A stretch of 64,000 nucleotides of DNA from Vogesella oryzae (GCF_902829295.1 NZ_CADEPL010000019.1:106333-170332); one strand, 5' to 3'; positions 17,829-26,681 are shown, numbered from the stretch's first letter. Notes: a model not told the origin generated them from the sequence alone. A program made the numbers and translations.

Positions 17829-18038
17829 ATGACACCCTTCCTGACGCGCACTACCCTCGTACTGGCGGCCATTGCCAGCCTGTCCGGCTGCGCCGGCATG
17901 ACCCAGCGCCAGCAGAATGCCGCCATCGGCGCCGCGGTTGGCGGCGTTGCCGGCTCGGTACTGACCAATGGCAGCACCGCCGGTACCATTGGCGGCGCCG
18001 CCATCGGCGGCATCATCGGCAATGGCGGCGTGAAATAA
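17829..18038 (+). CDS. Small glycine-zipper lipoprotein
   Basis: A 69-residue protein with a lipoprotein signal peptide ending in the lipobox LSGC (Cys near 23). The mature part is Gly/Ala-rich with glycine-zipper repeats (IGAAVGGVAGSVLTNG and IGGAAIGGIIG), which suggests a membrane-embedded helical hairpin, as in OsmB-like and other outer-membrane lipoproteins. The ATG at 17829 follows AGGGGA by 7 nt. It is monocistronic with a strong terminator. A stress or envelope role is usual for the class, but the specific function is unknown. Confidence 0.82.
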   Translation: MTPFLTRTTLVLAAIASLSGCAGMTQRQQNAAIGAAVGGVAGSVLTNGSTAGTIGGAAIGGIIGNGGVK

Positions 18039-18055
18039 CCCCCGCCGCCGCCCGC

Positions 18056-18090
18056 AAACCGCCGCCCACCTATGCGTGGCGGCGGTTTTT
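18056..18090 (+). terminator. Terminator of the lipoprotein gene
   Basis: A GC-rich stem, AACCGCCGCCCAC against GTGGCGGCGGTT with one bulged C, is followed by five T. Placed 18 bp after the stop codon. Confidence 0.9.
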
Positions 18091-18195
18091 GCTTGCCGGC
18101 AACAGGCATGGAGAAAGCCGTGCCAGCCGCCATGCAGCATCTATACTGGCGGTAAGCTGCGACGCGACGCCGCGGCTGCGTCAAGGAGCATCGCC

Positions 18196-18324
18196 ATGAG
18201 CAAGTCCAGACATAGCACCAAGGAAGCCAAGAAGCCGGCCATGCACACGGCCAAGGAAAAACGGGCCGCCAAGCACATGAAGAAACATGCCGCAGAAATG
18301 CCGCCCATCATCGTTCCACACTAA
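18196..18324 (+). CDS. Small basic protein of unknown function
   Basis: A 42-residue protein, very rich in Lys and His (KEAKKPAMHTAKEKRAAKHMKKHAAEM), ending in PPIIVPH. No signal peptide or membrane segment. The start is supported by a strong ribosome site AAGGAGC 7 nt before the ATG, and the gene is closed by a palindromic transcript end 20 bp after the stop. A highly charged peptide of this kind could bind nucleic acid, but that is only suggested by composition. Confidence 0.6.
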   Translation: MSKSRHSTKEAKKPAMHTAKEKRAAKHMKKHAAEMPPIIVPH

Positions 18325-18343
18325 ACGCCAGCAGCATGAACAA

Positions 18344-18363
18344 TGCGGCCAACGTTGGCCGCA
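18344..18363 (+). terminator. 20-bp palindrome TGCGGCCAACGTTGGCCGCA, copy 1
   Basis: Two head-to-head copies of the repeat form a perfect 20-bp palindrome followed by TTTTTG, 20 bp after the small basic protein gene. The same 20-mer occurs at 34424-34443 and 46021-46040. Acts as a plausible rho-independent terminator. Confidence 0.8.
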
Positions 18364-18463
18364 TTTTTGTTTGCCCAGCCGCAAAGCGATGCGGCCAGCC
18401 GGCACACCACCGCCAGCAAGCAGCGCCGCAGCGACTACCATCAAGGGTAAGGAGGGACACACC

Positions 18464-18691
18464 ATGAAATGCTGGACTTACGACACCCGCTACGGTCCGT
18501 TCGAGATCGTGCCGCTGGATGGCAGCTACCACATCATGCACGAGGGCGAGGCGCTGGGCGCCTACCCCAGCCCGGAAGCCGCCGCCAAAGCCCTGGCCGC
18601 CGGCGACACCAGCTGGCCACCATTCGGCAACCCGCAGGATCTAGGCATCCCCGCCGACCTGCAGCAATGGCATGCCCGGCAGCTGGTTTGA
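18464..18691 (+). CDS. Small protein of unknown function
   Basis: A 75-residue soluble protein starting MKCWTYDTRYGPFEIVPLDG. It is rich in aromatic residues and has a segment EGEALGAYPSPEAAAKALAAGDTSWP that resembles short proteobacterial proteins with a beta-hairpin plus helix, but I cannot name a family. The start has an excellent ribosome site (AAGGAGGGA) 7 nt upstream. The gene is closed by an 18-bp repeat-derived hairpin with a T run. It is likely a real, separately transcribed gene. Confidence 0.65.
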   Translation: MKCWTYDTRYGPFEIVPLDGSYHIMHEGEALGAYPSPEAAAKALAAGDTSWPPFGNPQDLGIPADLQQWHARQLV

Positions 18692-18719
18692 ACTAGCGCA
18701 CACACAGACCCGAGAAGGC

Positions 18720-18765
18720 AAAAAGGTTGGCCGCAAGTCCACACAGGCTTGCGGCCAACCTTTTT
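18720..18765. terminator. 18-bp hairpin from an inverted repeat pair
   Basis: Perfect 18-bp arms (18720-18737 and 18748-18765) built on two inverted GCGGCCAAC copies, with A5 on the left and T5 on the right, so it can terminate in both directions. It follows the gene ending at 18691 by 28 bp. Confidence 0.85.
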
Positions 18766-19057
18766 CTCCCCAAGCACCGCAACCAAACCATGCGCCGCCG
18801 AACCGACTTAGCCCACACCCGTTGGCGCGAGCCGGGCGAAACGGTGCGCCCCGGGTGTTAAGACGCTGCCTGAGCCGCGCGACGTTAGCGCGCGGTGAAT
18901 CAGCGGCGCCCGGGGCGTATCGTTTGGCACAGGGTTGTGAGCAGCCGTCGGGTCGCCTTTCTTTGGGTACTTTCTTTTGGCGAGGCAAAAGAAAGTATCC
19001 CGCCGCCGCGCGGAAAGCGGCACTTAAACAAACCGCGTAGCGGCACTACAAACAAAA

Positions 19058-19099
19058 CAAGGTTGGCCGCAATGCCATCTGGGCATGCGGCCAACCTTG
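19058..19099. repeat. Inverted GCGGCCAAC pair with nested stem
   Basis: Arms 19058-19071 and 19086-19099 pair perfectly over 14 bp, and the intervening ATGCC/GGCAT extends the stem. It lies 52 bp beyond the stop of the minus-strand AT-rich gene and could end its transcript. Confidence 0.7.
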
Positions 19100-19116
19100 G
19101 TGATTGCGCGGTAACT

Positions 19117-19143
19117 GTTGGGTTTCATTTCATTCAACCCAAC
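19117..19143. repeat. GTTGGGTT/AACCCAAC hairpin
   Basis: Perfect 8-bp inverted arms (19117-19124, 19136-19143) followed by CTACG. It resembles a hairpin repeat with GTTGGGTT...AACCCAACCTACG seen in many proteobacterial intergenic regions. It lies 8 bp past the stop of the AT-rich gene. Confidence 0.5.
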
Positions 19144-19151
19144 CTACGAGC

Positions 19152-20000
19152 TCAAGACCCTAACAAACCTGCTGCCTTTGCTTTACCCTCACCCCAAAAC
19201 GCAGATTCATCGTAATAATTTTTGTGATTCAAATCCATGAGCAGATCTTCATCAATATTTCTCAATAAGCTATATTTCTCAATCAATGGCTTAAACTTCT
19301 CCGCTCCAACCCCAGTCAAACCGTTATAAAAAAGTAAAACCAACTCATAAGAGGAGAGTTGTGCACGAAAAAGGCTAGTATAGAATCGCTTATCCACACC
19401 ACTCAAACTTGTTGATTTATCTACAAAATCAACAACATAATACATGTTTCTAAAATAATGCTGCAATTCACTAGAGAATTTTTTAGTCAGTAAAGTTGCA
19501 GATTCCACACAAATCCCACGAGTATCATTTATTTTTTTCGCACCACCATCAGCATGATCACCTAGAATTTTTTCATATAGAGATCTGAAATGACGATAGA
19601 TATGATAAAAAGCGGGCTTTCCAGCCACCGTTACCTTTTTATCTTTAAAATAGTGCGTCGAAGAAACAATATCTCTATGAACAGAAAGCAATTGAAAGAA
19701 ATGCGCCTCAAATTTTGATTTTTCATCTTTACTTCGCTGAAAATACAGTGTCAAGACAATAAGCAATGTTGACAAGGCAGCAAAAAACGCATTGAAGGAG
19801 CCAAACATATCGCCTGACTGCCCCCTAACTGCTATGGCTGCAGATGCCTCGACACTCCCGCTCTCAACTGGAAGAGCCCTATATAAAACAGATGCTATCC
19901 AGTCACCTCCATAACCGAGAAACCATACCCAAACCAACAATACAAAGGCAAAAGCAAAAATCACCCAATACCCAAAAAACACGCGCTTCAAGAAGCCCAT
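19152..20000 (-). CDS. Putative phage abortive-infection protein (putAbiC-like)
   Basis: A 282-residue membrane-anchored protein. One or two N-terminal hydrophobic helices (about 5-30 and 75-95, the second in FFAALSTLLIVLTLYF) precede a cytoplasmic helical domain with FEAHFFQLLSVHRDIV, an aromatic-rich centre, and FRAQLSSYELVLLFYNGL followed by KFKPLIEKYSLLRNI. This pattern recalls the family called putative phage abortive infection protein. The start at 20000 has GGAGGG 4 nt upstream. The gene is visibly AT-rich, uses A/T-ending codons, and carries no copy of the GCGGCCAAC repeat, unlike its neighbours. It is probably acquired DNA. The function is inferred from family resemblance only. Confidence 0.65.
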   Translation of the reverse strand: MGFLKRVFFGYWVIFAFAFVLLVWVWFLGYGGDWIASVLYRALPVESGSVEASAAIAVRGQSGDMFGSFNAFFAALSTLLIVLTLYFQRSKDEKSKFEAHFFQLLSVHRDIVSSTHYFKDKKVTVAGKPAFYHIYRHFRSLYEKILGDHADGGAKKINDTRGICVESATLLTKKFSSELQHYFRNMYYVVDFVDKSTSLSGVDKRFYTSLFRAQLSSYELVLLFYNGLTGVGAEKFKPLIEKYSLLRNIDEDLLMDLNHKNYYDESAFWGEGKAKAAGLLGS

Positions 20001-20013
20001 ACTCCCTCCAAAA

Positions 20014-20041
20014 AAATAAGGCACGCCAAAGCGTGCCTTAC
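20014..20041 (-). terminator. Terminator of valS
   Basis: On the minus strand AAGGCACGC-TTTG-GCGTGCCTT is followed by A and seven T, 8 bp after the valS stop. It separates valS from the AT-rich gene. Confidence 0.95.
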
Positions 20042-20048
20042 ATCTCTA

Positions 20049-22871
20049 TCAAGCCAGCTTGGCAAGCTGCACCTTGATCTTGTCCAGCTTGTCATTCAGC
20101 TCGGCCAGCTGCGCCTTGTCGCGCTCCACCAGGTGCGCCGGGGCCTTGTCTACATAGCCCGGCTTTTCCAGCTTGGCGGTCAGCTTGGCAAGCTCCGCTT
20201 CCACCTTACCCTGCTCCTTGGTGAGGCGCGCGGTTTCGGCGGCCTTGTCCACTTCCACTTTCAGCATCAGGCGGGCGTCGCCGGAGATGGCCACCGGCGC
20301 GTCGTCGGCCGGCAGTGCGGCGACGATGCTGCCTTCGCTGATACGGGCCAGCAGCTTCAGGTACGGCACAAAGTCAGCCAGGCTGGCGTCGCTGGTTTCG
20401 ATGAACAGCGGGGCCTTCACTGCCGGGCCGATACCCATTTCACCGCGCAGGTTGCGCACGGCGTTGACCAGATCCTTGAACGCATCCATGCGGGCGTTGG
20501 CCGCAGCGTCGATCTTCTCCGGCACGGCGACCGGCCAGGCGGCAACCATGATGGAGTCGGTGTGCTTGGCGTTGGCCAGCGGCGCCACGGTCTGCCACAG
20601 TTCTTCGGTGATGAACGGCATCAGCGGGTGAGTCAGACGCAGTGCCACTTCCAGCACGCGCACGATGGTGCGGCGGGTGGCGCGTTGCTGCGCTTCGTTG
20701 CCGTTCTGCAGCTGCACCTTGGCCAGCTCGACGTACCAGTCGCAGTACTCGTTCCAGATGAATTCGTAGATCACCTGGGCGGCGAGGTCGAAACGGTAGG
20801 TTTCCAGCGCGTTGGTGACATCCAGCTCGGCCTGTTGCAGGCGGCCGATGATCCACTTGTCGACGAAGCTGTATTCCAGCGGCAGGGTTTCGTCCTGGCC
20901 GCAGTCCTTGCCTTCCACGTTCATCATCACGAAGCGGGTGGCGTTCCACAGCTTGTTGCAGAAGTTGCGGTAGCCTTCGGCGCGCTTGAAATCGAAGTTG
21001 ACGGAGCGGCCCAGCGTCGCGTAGCTGGCCATGGTGAAGCGCAGCGCGTCGGTACCATAGGCCGGGATGCCGTCCGGGAACAGCTTCTCGGTAGCCTTGG
21101 CAATCTGCGGTGCCTTTTCCGGGCGGCGCAGGCCGGTGGTGCGTTTTTCGATCAGCGGTTGCAGCGCGATGCCGTCGATCAGGTCCACCGGGTCGATCAC
21201 GTTGCCCTCGGACTTGGACATCTTCTTGCCTTCGTGGTCGCGCACCATGCCGTGGATGTACACGTCGCGGAACGGCACCTTGCCGGTGAAGTGCTTGGTC
21301 ATCATGATCATCCGGGCAACCCAGAAGAAGATGATTTCGTAACCGGTCACCAGCACGTTGCTGGTAACGAAGGCGTTGAGCTCCGGGGTGTCTTGCGGCC
21401 AGCCCAGGGTGGAGAACGGCACCAGTGCGGAGCTGAACCAGGTGTCCAGCACGTCCTGTTCGCGGCGCAGGGTCTTGCCCGGCGCCTTGGCGCGTACTTC
21501 TTCCTCGCTGCGGCCAACGTAGATGTTGCCGTCTTCGTCGTACCAGGCCGGGATCTGGTGGCCCCACCACAGCTGGCGGCTGATGCACCAGTCCTGGATG
21601 TTGTTCATCCACTGGTTGTAGGTGTTGACCCAGTTTTCCGGAATGAAGCGCACTTCGCCGCTGGCGACGGCGTCGATGGCTTTTTCGGCGATGGACTGAC
21701 CGGTGGCATCGCCCTCGCCGACCTTGCTCATGGCCACGAACCACTGGTCGGTGAGCAGCGGCTCGATCACGGTGCCGGTACGGTCGCCGCGCGGCACCAT
21801 CAGCTTGTGCGGTTTGGCTTCCAGCAGCAGACCCTGGGCTTCCAGATCGGCCAGCATGGCCTTGCGTGCCTCGGCGGTGGTCAGGCCGGCGTAGGCGCCC
21901 GGCAGGTCGATGCTGCCCTGGGCGGTGCCGTCAAAGCTGAACACCTGCGCCTTGGCCAGGATGCGCGCTTCCAGCGACATCACGTTGATCAGCTGGGTGT
22001 CGTGGCGCTTGCCGACCTGGTAGTCGTTGAAGTCGTGTGCCGGGGTGATCTTGACGAAGCCGGTACCGAAGGCGGCATCGACGTAGTCGTCGGCGATCAC
22101 CGGAATCTGGCGGCCGGTCAGCGGCAGCTCCAGCAGCTTGCCCAGCAGGGGCTGGTAGCGCTCGTCCGTCGGGTTGATGGCCACGGCCACGTCGCCGAGC
22201 AGGGTTTCCGGACGGGTGGTGGCGACGGTAACAAACTCGTCGCTGCCCACTACCGGGTACTTGATGTGCCACATGTGGCCATCTTCTTCCTCGGACACCA
22301 CTTCCAGATCGGAGATGGCGGTGCCGAGCTTGGCGTCCCAGTTGGACAGGCGCTTGCCACGGTAGATCAGGCCCTGTTCGAACAGGCGCACGAAGACTTC
22401 GGTGACCACCTCGGCGCGGGCGTCGTCCATGGTGAAGTATTCACGGCTCCAGTCCACCGAGCAGCCGACGCGGCGCATCTGGCTGGTGATGGTGCCGCCG
22501 GATTTTTCTTTCCATTCCCAGATCTTGGCGGTAAACGCTTCGCGGCCTAGGTCGTGACGGTTGATGCCCTGCTCGGCCAGCTGGCGCTCCACCACGATCT
22601 GGGTGGCGATACCGGCGTGGTCGGTACCCGGAATCCAGGCGGTGTTATGGCCCTTCATGCGGAAGTAGCGGGTCAGACCATCCATGATGGTCTGGTTGAA
22701 GGCATGACCCATGTGCAGGGTGCCGGTGACATTGGGCGGCGGCAGCTGGATGCAGAAGGCGGGCTGGGTGCTGTCCATATGCGGCTGGAAATAGCCGGAC
22801 TGTTCCCATTGATCGTACCAGCGACGTTCGATGTCGCCCGGCTCATAGCTTTTGGCAAGTTCCTGGGTCAT
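20049..22871 (-). CDS. valS: Valyl-tRNA synthetase
   Basis: Class Ia synthetase charging tRNA-Val, cytoplasmic, 940 residues (usual 880-950). The HIGH motif appears as TLHMGH near 51-57 ([17 protein letters not shown]) and KMSKS as [14 protein letters not shown] in the middle. An editing domain lies between them, as expected for hydrolysis of Thr-tRNA-Val. The C-terminal ~65 residues form the valine-specific coiled coil ([20 protein letters not shown]). It is a single gene with its own terminator. A long opposite-strand frame covering it is a shadow. Confidence 0.98.
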   Translation of the reverse strand: MTQELAKSYEPGDIERRWYDQWEQSGYFQPHMDSTQPAFCIQLPPPNVTGTLHMGHAFNQTIMDGLTRYFRMKGHNTAWIPGTDHAGIATQIVVERQLAEQGINRHDLGREAFTAKIWEWKEKSGGTITSQMRRVGCSVDWSREYFTMDDARAEVVTEVFVRLFEQGLIYRGKRLSNWDAKLGTAISDLEVVSEEEDGHMWHIKYPVVGSDEFVTVATTRPETLLGDVAVAINPTDERYQPLLGKLLELPLTGRQIPVIADDYVDAAFGTGFVKITPAHDFNDYQVGKRHDTQLINVMSLEARILAKAQVFSFDGTAQGSIDLPGAYAGLTTAEARKAMLADLEAQGLLLEAKPHKLMVPRGDRTGTVIEPLLTDQWFVAMSKVGEGDATGQSIAEKAIDAVASGEVRFIPENWVNTYNQWMNNIQDWCISRQLWWGHQIPAWYDEDGNIYVGRSEEEVRAKAPGKTLRREQDVLDTWFSSALVPFSTLGWPQDTPELNAFVTSNVLVTGYEIIFFWVARMIMMTKHFTGKVPFRDVYIHGMVRDHEGKKMSKSEGNVIDPVDLIDGIALQPLIEKRTTGLRRPEKAPQIAKATEKLFPDGIPAYGTDALRFTMASYATLGRSVNFDFKRAEGYRNFCNKLWNATRFVMMNVEGKDCGQDETLPLEYSFVDKWIIGRLQQAELDVTNALETYRFDLAAQVIYEFIWNEYCDWYVELAKVQLQNGNEAQQRATRRTIVRVLEVALRLTHPLMPFITEELWQTVAPLANAKHTDSIMVAAWPVAVPEKIDAAANARMDAFKDLVNAVRNLRGEMGIGPAVKAPLFIETSDASLADFVPYLKLLARISEGSIVAALPADDAPVAISGDARLMLKVEVDKAAETARLTKEQGKVEAELAKLTAKLEKPGYVDKAPAHLVERDKAQLAELNDKLDKIKVQLAKLA

Positions 22872-23066
22872 GGTGTGAATTCGGTCAGTTGAGGCAAAAA
22901 ATGGCGCAAATTATAAACCGATCTGTCGCACGGCGTCCCGCCGGGTGCCAAGAAGTGCCTGAACAAAACCAAATGGCAACGACAACTGCCAGCAAAGCCA
23001 TGTATATATGGCACTAATACCAACTATTTTTTCGCCGGCGCAAGCACAACAGGGATCTGGATAAGA

Positions 23067-24284
23067 ATGAGCAACAAGATCTTGCTGGTAGAAGACAGCA
23101 CCGCCGTACTGCGCACCATGCAACGCATTCTCGAAAATGACGGTTTCGAGGTGGAGTGCGCGGTCAGCATGCAGGAGGTAAAGCACATCCTGCAGCAAGG
23201 CAACGACTTCCTTGCCTGTGTACTCGATTACTGCTTGCCTGATGCGCCAGACGGCGAAGCGCTGTCGCTGGTACTGAATCAGCAGATCCCCACCATCGTG
23301 CTTACCGCCCGCAGCGACATGGAAACCCGGGAAAAAGTCCTGCTGCAGCCCGTGGTGGACTACGTACCAAAGGACTCCCCAGCCGCATTCGATTACACCA
23401 TCAAGATGGTACGGCGCATCAAGGCCAACCCCGGCATCCGTGTGCTGGTGGTAGACGATTCGGCAACTGCCCGCGGCTATTTGCGCCAATTACTGCGCCG
23501 CCACCGCTACGAGGTACTCGAAGCAGGCGATGCCGACACCGCACTTCGTATGCTGCGTGACGATCCCAGCATTCGGTTGGTGTTGTCCGACCACGACATG
23601 CCAGGCAAGAGCGGCGTGGTGATGGTGAACGAAATTCGCCGCTTCCGTAGTCAAGAAGAGCTGGCCATCATCGGCATTTCGGGCAGCCAAGACCCCACCA
23701 TGACAGCCCGTTTCATCAAGTCCGGCGCAGATGATTACCTCAACAAGCCATTCAATCATGAAGAATTCACTTGCCGCGTGACACGCAACATCGAATTCGT
23801 GGAAAACCTGTGCGCATTGTCACGTGCAGCCAACGAGGATCCGCTGACCGCCCTGCCCAATCGGCGTTATTTCTTCGAAAACGCGATGAAACAGACGCAA
23901 CCATTTGGCGTGGCCATGATAGACATCGATCATTTCAAGTCCATCAACGACCGCTATGGCCATGACACCGGAGACTTGGCACTGAAACTACTGGCGGACC
24001 TGCTGCGCGCCCACTTTCCTGGACAACTGATTGCGCGCTTTGGCGGCGAGGAGTTTGTCATTCTACTGGAAGCCGAGCACGAACAATCCATGCTGCCAGC
24101 ATTGGAAACATTTCGTGAACAGGTCGCCCAGATGATCTACCCGACGACACAGGGCGATCTACAATTCACGCTTAGCATAGGCGTAGCCGCCGGGCAGCAC
24201 GACATTAGCGCCCTGTTGAAACTGGCGGACGACCGCCTTTATCGAGCCAAGGGATTGGGGCGTAATCGCGTGTGCAGCAGCTGA
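23067..24284 (+). CDS. REC-REC-GGDEF response regulator (PleD-like)
   Basis: A 405-residue diguanylate cyclase with two receiver domains. REC1 (about 3-118) has phosphoacceptor D54 in CVLDYCLPD. REC2 (about 125-245) has DD at 130-131 and D175 in SDHDMPG. The GGDEF domain starts near 258 (EDPLTALPNRR), with IDIDHFKSINDRYGH and active-site GGEEF. The residues before it (FPGQLIARFGGEEF) lack the RxxD inhibition site, so feedback inhibition by c-di-GMP is not expected. REC1 lacks the usual Thr/Ser-Lys pattern of a standard receiver in part. No kinase is adjacent. Phosphorylation probably drives dimerisation and activity. Confidence 0.92.
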   Translation: MSNKILLVEDSTAVLRTMQRILENDGFEVECAVSMQEVKHILQQGNDFLACVLDYCLPDAPDGEALSLVLNQQIPTIVLTARSDMETREKVLLQPVVDYVPKDSPAAFDYTIKMVRRIKANPGIRVLVVDDSATARGYLRQLLRRHRYEVLEAGDADTALRMLRDDPSIRLVLSDHDMPGKSGVVMVNEIRRFRSQEELAIIGISGSQDPTMTARFIKSGADDYLNKPFNHEEFTCRVTRNIEFVENLCALSRAANEDPLTALPNRRYFFENAMKQTQPFGVAMIDIDHFKSINDRYGHDTGDLALKLLADLLRAHFPGQLIARFGGEEFVILLEAEHEQSMLPALETFREQVAQMIYPTTQGDLQFTLSIGVAAGQHDISALLKLADDRLYRAKGLGRNRVCSS

Positions 24285-24297
24285 CCCTGCCCCAGCC

Positions 24298-24335
24298 AAA
24301 AGCACAAGGCCGCCCGATGGGCGGCCTTGTGCTTT
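24298..24335. terminator. Bidirectional terminator
   Basis: A long GC-rich stem (AAAGCACAAGGCCGCC against GGGCGGCCTTGTGCTTT, 4-nt loop) lies between the plus-strand cyclase and the minus-strand SDR gene, with A and T runs inside the outer stem. Confidence 0.88.
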
Positions 24336-24345
24336 CAATGCGGCA

Positions 24346-25176
24346 TCACGCCGCGCGCGCCAGCACCCAGTCCAGCAGCCGGGTGGGCAACAGCCACTTC
24401 AGGTGCCAGAACAGATGGGTGGGGAAGGTTACCCGGTAGCGTGCCGCCGGCCGGCGTGCGGCCAACGCCTTTTGTACCTGCGCCAGCACTGCCGTGCCCG
24501 GCAGGGTAAACGGTGCCGCGTGACCCTCTTTTTTCAGCCGCAGCAGCTGCCGCTGGTATGACTCGCGGTGCGCGCTGGCTTCGGTATCGATATTGCGCAA
24601 AAACTTCTGCAAGGCATTGGGACGGAAGCGGCTTTCGATCGGCCCCGGCTCGATCAGGCTGACATGGATGCCGCTGCCGGCCAGCTCCAGCCGCAAGGTA
24701 TCGCACAAGCCCTCCATCGCATATTTGCTGGCGTTATAGGCGCCACGGTATTTCATCGCCGCAAAGCCCAGCACCGAGCTGTTGAACAGGATGCGTCCCT
24801 CGCCCTGCTGGCGCATCACCGGCAACACGGTGTTGGTCAGCTCCCAGGCGCCAAACAGATTGGTTTCGAATTGCTCGCGCATCGCCTGGCGCGGCACATC
24901 CTCCACCGCACCCGGCTGGCCGAAACCGGCGTTATTGAACAGCGCTTCCAGCTGGCCGCCGGTGCGGCGCAGCACTTCCGCCACCGCGGCGCGGATGCTG
25001 TCACTGTCATCCACATCCAGCTGCAGCGCATCGGCAAAACCGGCTGCGGCCAACCTTGCCACATCGTCCACTTGCCGCGCGGTAGCAAACACCCGCCAGC
25101 CATCGGCCTGCAGACCACGGGCGACATCCAGGCCAATACCACTGGAACAGCCGGTAATCAGAATATTTTTTTGCAT
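24346..25176 (-). CDS. Short-chain dehydrogenase/reductase
   Basis: NAD(P)-dependent oxidoreductase of 276 residues. The cofactor motif TGCSSGIG is at about 8-15, NNAG near 85-88, and the catalytic set is Ser (FNSSVLG) with YNASKYAMEG (Y-x3-K). The C-terminal extension (FWHLKWLLPTRLLDWVLARAA) resembles SDRs acting on lipids or retinol-like substrates, but the substrate cannot be read. The ATG at 25176 is the family start; upstream frame is shadow. It is divergent from the TerC-type gene. Confidence 0.88.
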   Translation of the reverse strand: MQKNILITGCSSGIGLDVARGLQADGWRVFATARQVDDVARLAAAGFADALQLDVDDSDSIRAAVAEVLRRTGGQLEALFNNAGFGQPGAVEDVPRQAMREQFETNLFGAWELTNTVLPVMRQQGEGRILFNSSVLGFAAMKYRGAYNASKYAMEGLCDTLRLELAGSGIHVSLIEPGPIESRFRPNALQKFLRNIDTEASAHRESYQRQLLRLKKEGHAAPFTLPGTAVLAQVQKALAARRPAARYRVTFPTHLFWHLKWLLPTRLLDWVLARAA

Positions 25177-25323
25177 GAATGGTGAACCAGACGAAGCAGG
25201 CCCCGTCACAGTAGTCTTAAGATATGTAACCGTATGTACGGCAAAAATCGGTCGCGCCAAGCTGCGCCGGCCGATCATAACAAAACACACTTCATTTTCT
25301 ACGCACAAGGAGCATTCCCGATA

Positions 25324-26295
25324 ATGGAACAGGCCCTCCCCTCGATTGGATCGCCTTTCTTCTACACGGTATTTTTTGTTGCCGTTCTGATCATGGTGGT
25401 GATCGACATGCTGGCGCTGAAGCAAAGCGGCGCACACAAGGTATCGGTCAAGGAAGCCGCCGGCTGGTCGGTAATCTGGGTCAGCCTTGCCTGCGCCTTC
25501 GGCGGCTGGCTGTGGTGGACGCTGGCCAGCGACCCGGCCTATGGCGCGGCCATCGCCAAGCAAAAAACACTGGAGTTCTTTACCGGTTACGTGATCGAAA
25601 AATCGCTGGCGGTAGACAACATCTTCGTGTTCCTGATGATCTTCGGCTTCTTCAAGGTGCCGGTGGAATACCAGCGCCGCGTACTGCTGTACGGCGTATT
25701 TGGCGCCATCGTGCTGCGTACCCTGATGGTGTTTCTGGGCGCGGCGCTGGTGCAGCAATTCAGCTGGATCCTGTATGTGTTTGGTGCCTTCCTGCTGTTT
25801 ACCGGTCTGAAAATGATGCTGCCGGAGAAAGAAGAACAGCAAGACCTTACCGATAATGCGCTGCTCAAGTTCCTGCGCCGCCACATCCGCATGAGCAACG
25901 ACTTCCACGGCGAGGCCTTCTTTGTGGTGAAGGATGGCCTGCGCTACGCCACGCCGATGCTGCTGGTGCTGGTGATGGTGGAGCTGTCGGACGTGGTGTT
26001 TGCCGTGGACAGCATTCCGGCCATTTTCGCGGTGACCATGGACCCGTTCATCGTGCTGACCTCCAATATCTTCGCCATTCTCGGACTGCGCGCAATGTTC
26101 TTCCTGCTGGCAGATGTGGCGGATCGTTTCCACCTGCTGCGCTACGGCCTGGCCATCGTGCTGACCTTCATCGGCCTGAAGCTGTTGCTGCTGCAGGTAC
26201 TGCACGTGCCGGTACTGCTGTCGCTGGGGGTGGTTTTCGCGGTGATCGGCGGCTCTATCGTCGCATCGCTGCTGTTCCCGAAAAAACACGCCTAA
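25324..26295 (+). CDS. TerC/Alx-family membrane protein, probable metal exporter
   Basis: Integral membrane protein of 323 residues with about nine helices. It carries the TerC-family acidic motifs VIEKSLAVDNIFVF and VMVELSDVVFAVDSIPA, each holding Asp/Glu within the membrane, thought to bind metal. Length and motifs match E. coli Alx, implicated in manganese export. The ATG at 25324 has AAGGAG upstream. Alx genes in several bacteria are controlled by a Mn-sensing yybP-ykoY riboswitch. The 145-nt leader here has a stem (ATCGG...CCGAT, 25246-25276), but I cannot recognise the riboswitch core. Confidence 0.88.
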   Translation: MEQALPSIGSPFFYTVFFVAVLIMVVIDMLALKQSGAHKVSVKEAAGWSVIWVSLACAFGGWLWWTLASDPAYGAAIAKQKTLEFFTGYVIEKSLAVDNIFVFLMIFGFFKVPVEYQRRVLLYGVFGAIVLRTLMVFLGAALVQQFSWILYVFGAFLLFTGLKMMLPEKEEQQDLTDNALLKFLRRHIRMSNDFHGEAFFVVKDGLRYATPMLLVLVMVELSDVVFAVDSIPAIFAVTMDPFIVLTSNIFAILGLRAMFFLLADVADRFHLLRYGLAIVLTFIGLKLLLLQVLHVPVLLSLGVVFAVIGGSIVASLLFPKKHA

Positions 26296-26317
26296 GCCAC
26301 TGCCATATTCCGGCCCC

Positions 26318-26352
26318 CACCCCGCTGCAGACAGCCTGCCAGCGGGGTTTTT
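26318..26352 (+). terminator. Terminator after the TerC-type gene
   Basis: ACCCCGCTG and CAGCGGGGT (26319-26327, 26340-26348) pair around 12 nt and are followed by TTTT. It precedes the xseB promoter region. Confidence 0.88.
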
Positions 26353-26447
26353 CCATCTGTTGCAGCGCGATATGGCAGCTTTGTTACGCGGAGCAAAAAC
26401 GCCTACAATGGCGGCCGACTTGCCATTCACTTACGGAAAGCCCCGCA

Positions 26448-26681
26448 ATGGCCAAACCGACCAAAGCGCAAGCCAGCTTCGAAAGCGCGCTGGCACAGCT
26501 GGAAGACATCATCCGGGCGATGGAAAGCGGCGACATGCCGCTGGATAACGCCCTTACCTCGTACAAGCAAGGCATGGAGCTGATCAAGTTCTGCCAAAGC
26601 AAACTGGCGGATGCCGAACAACAACTGCGCGTGCTGGAGAACGACGAACTCAAGCCGCTGGATCTCGCCGATGGCCAATGA
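26448..26681 (+). CDS. xseB: Exodeoxyribonuclease VII small subunit
   Basis: A 77-residue helical subunit of the nuclease that degrades single-stranded DNA to short oligonucleotides. The typical pattern is FESALAQLEDIIRAMESGDMPLDNALTSYKQGMEL, followed by a helix with CQSKLADAEQQLRVLE. It is the first gene of the xseB-ispA-dxs cluster, a common order in proteobacteria. Its stop overlaps the ispA start by 11 bp, suggesting translational coupling. xseA is not in the window. Confidence 0.95.
   Translation: MAKPTKAQASFESALAQLEDIIRAMESGDMPLDNALTSYKQGMELIKFCQSKLADAEQQLRVLENDELKPLDLADGQ

Larger units (their letters stand above)
18692..19151. repeat. Gene-free, repeat-rich stretch
   Basis: No credible gene in 460 bp. 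It holds, in order: the 18-bp repeat hairpin (18720-18765), a GC-rich segment with short self-complementary parts (18830-18930), a dyad TACTTTCTTTTG/CAAAAGAAAGTA (18968-18979, 18986-18997) inside a sequence that I recall as common between genes in proteobacteria, a second inverted GCGGCCAAC pair (19058-19099) and the hairpin GTTGGGTT/AACCCAAC (19117-19143). It separates a plus-strand orphan from the AT-rich putAbiC-like gene. Confidence 0.6.

Noticed and set aside
20133..22550. 805-codon open frame on the plus strand opposite valS
   Set aside because: Strong valS motifs lie on the minus strand; the plus-strand translation is a His/Gly/Val-rich shadow typical of high-GC antisense frames, with no ribosome site or family resemblance.
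25177..25323. Possible manganese riboswitch (yybP-ykoY) before the TerC/Alx-type gene
   Set aside because: Only a simple stem near 25246-25276 is seen; the conserved core of the riboswitch is not recognisable.
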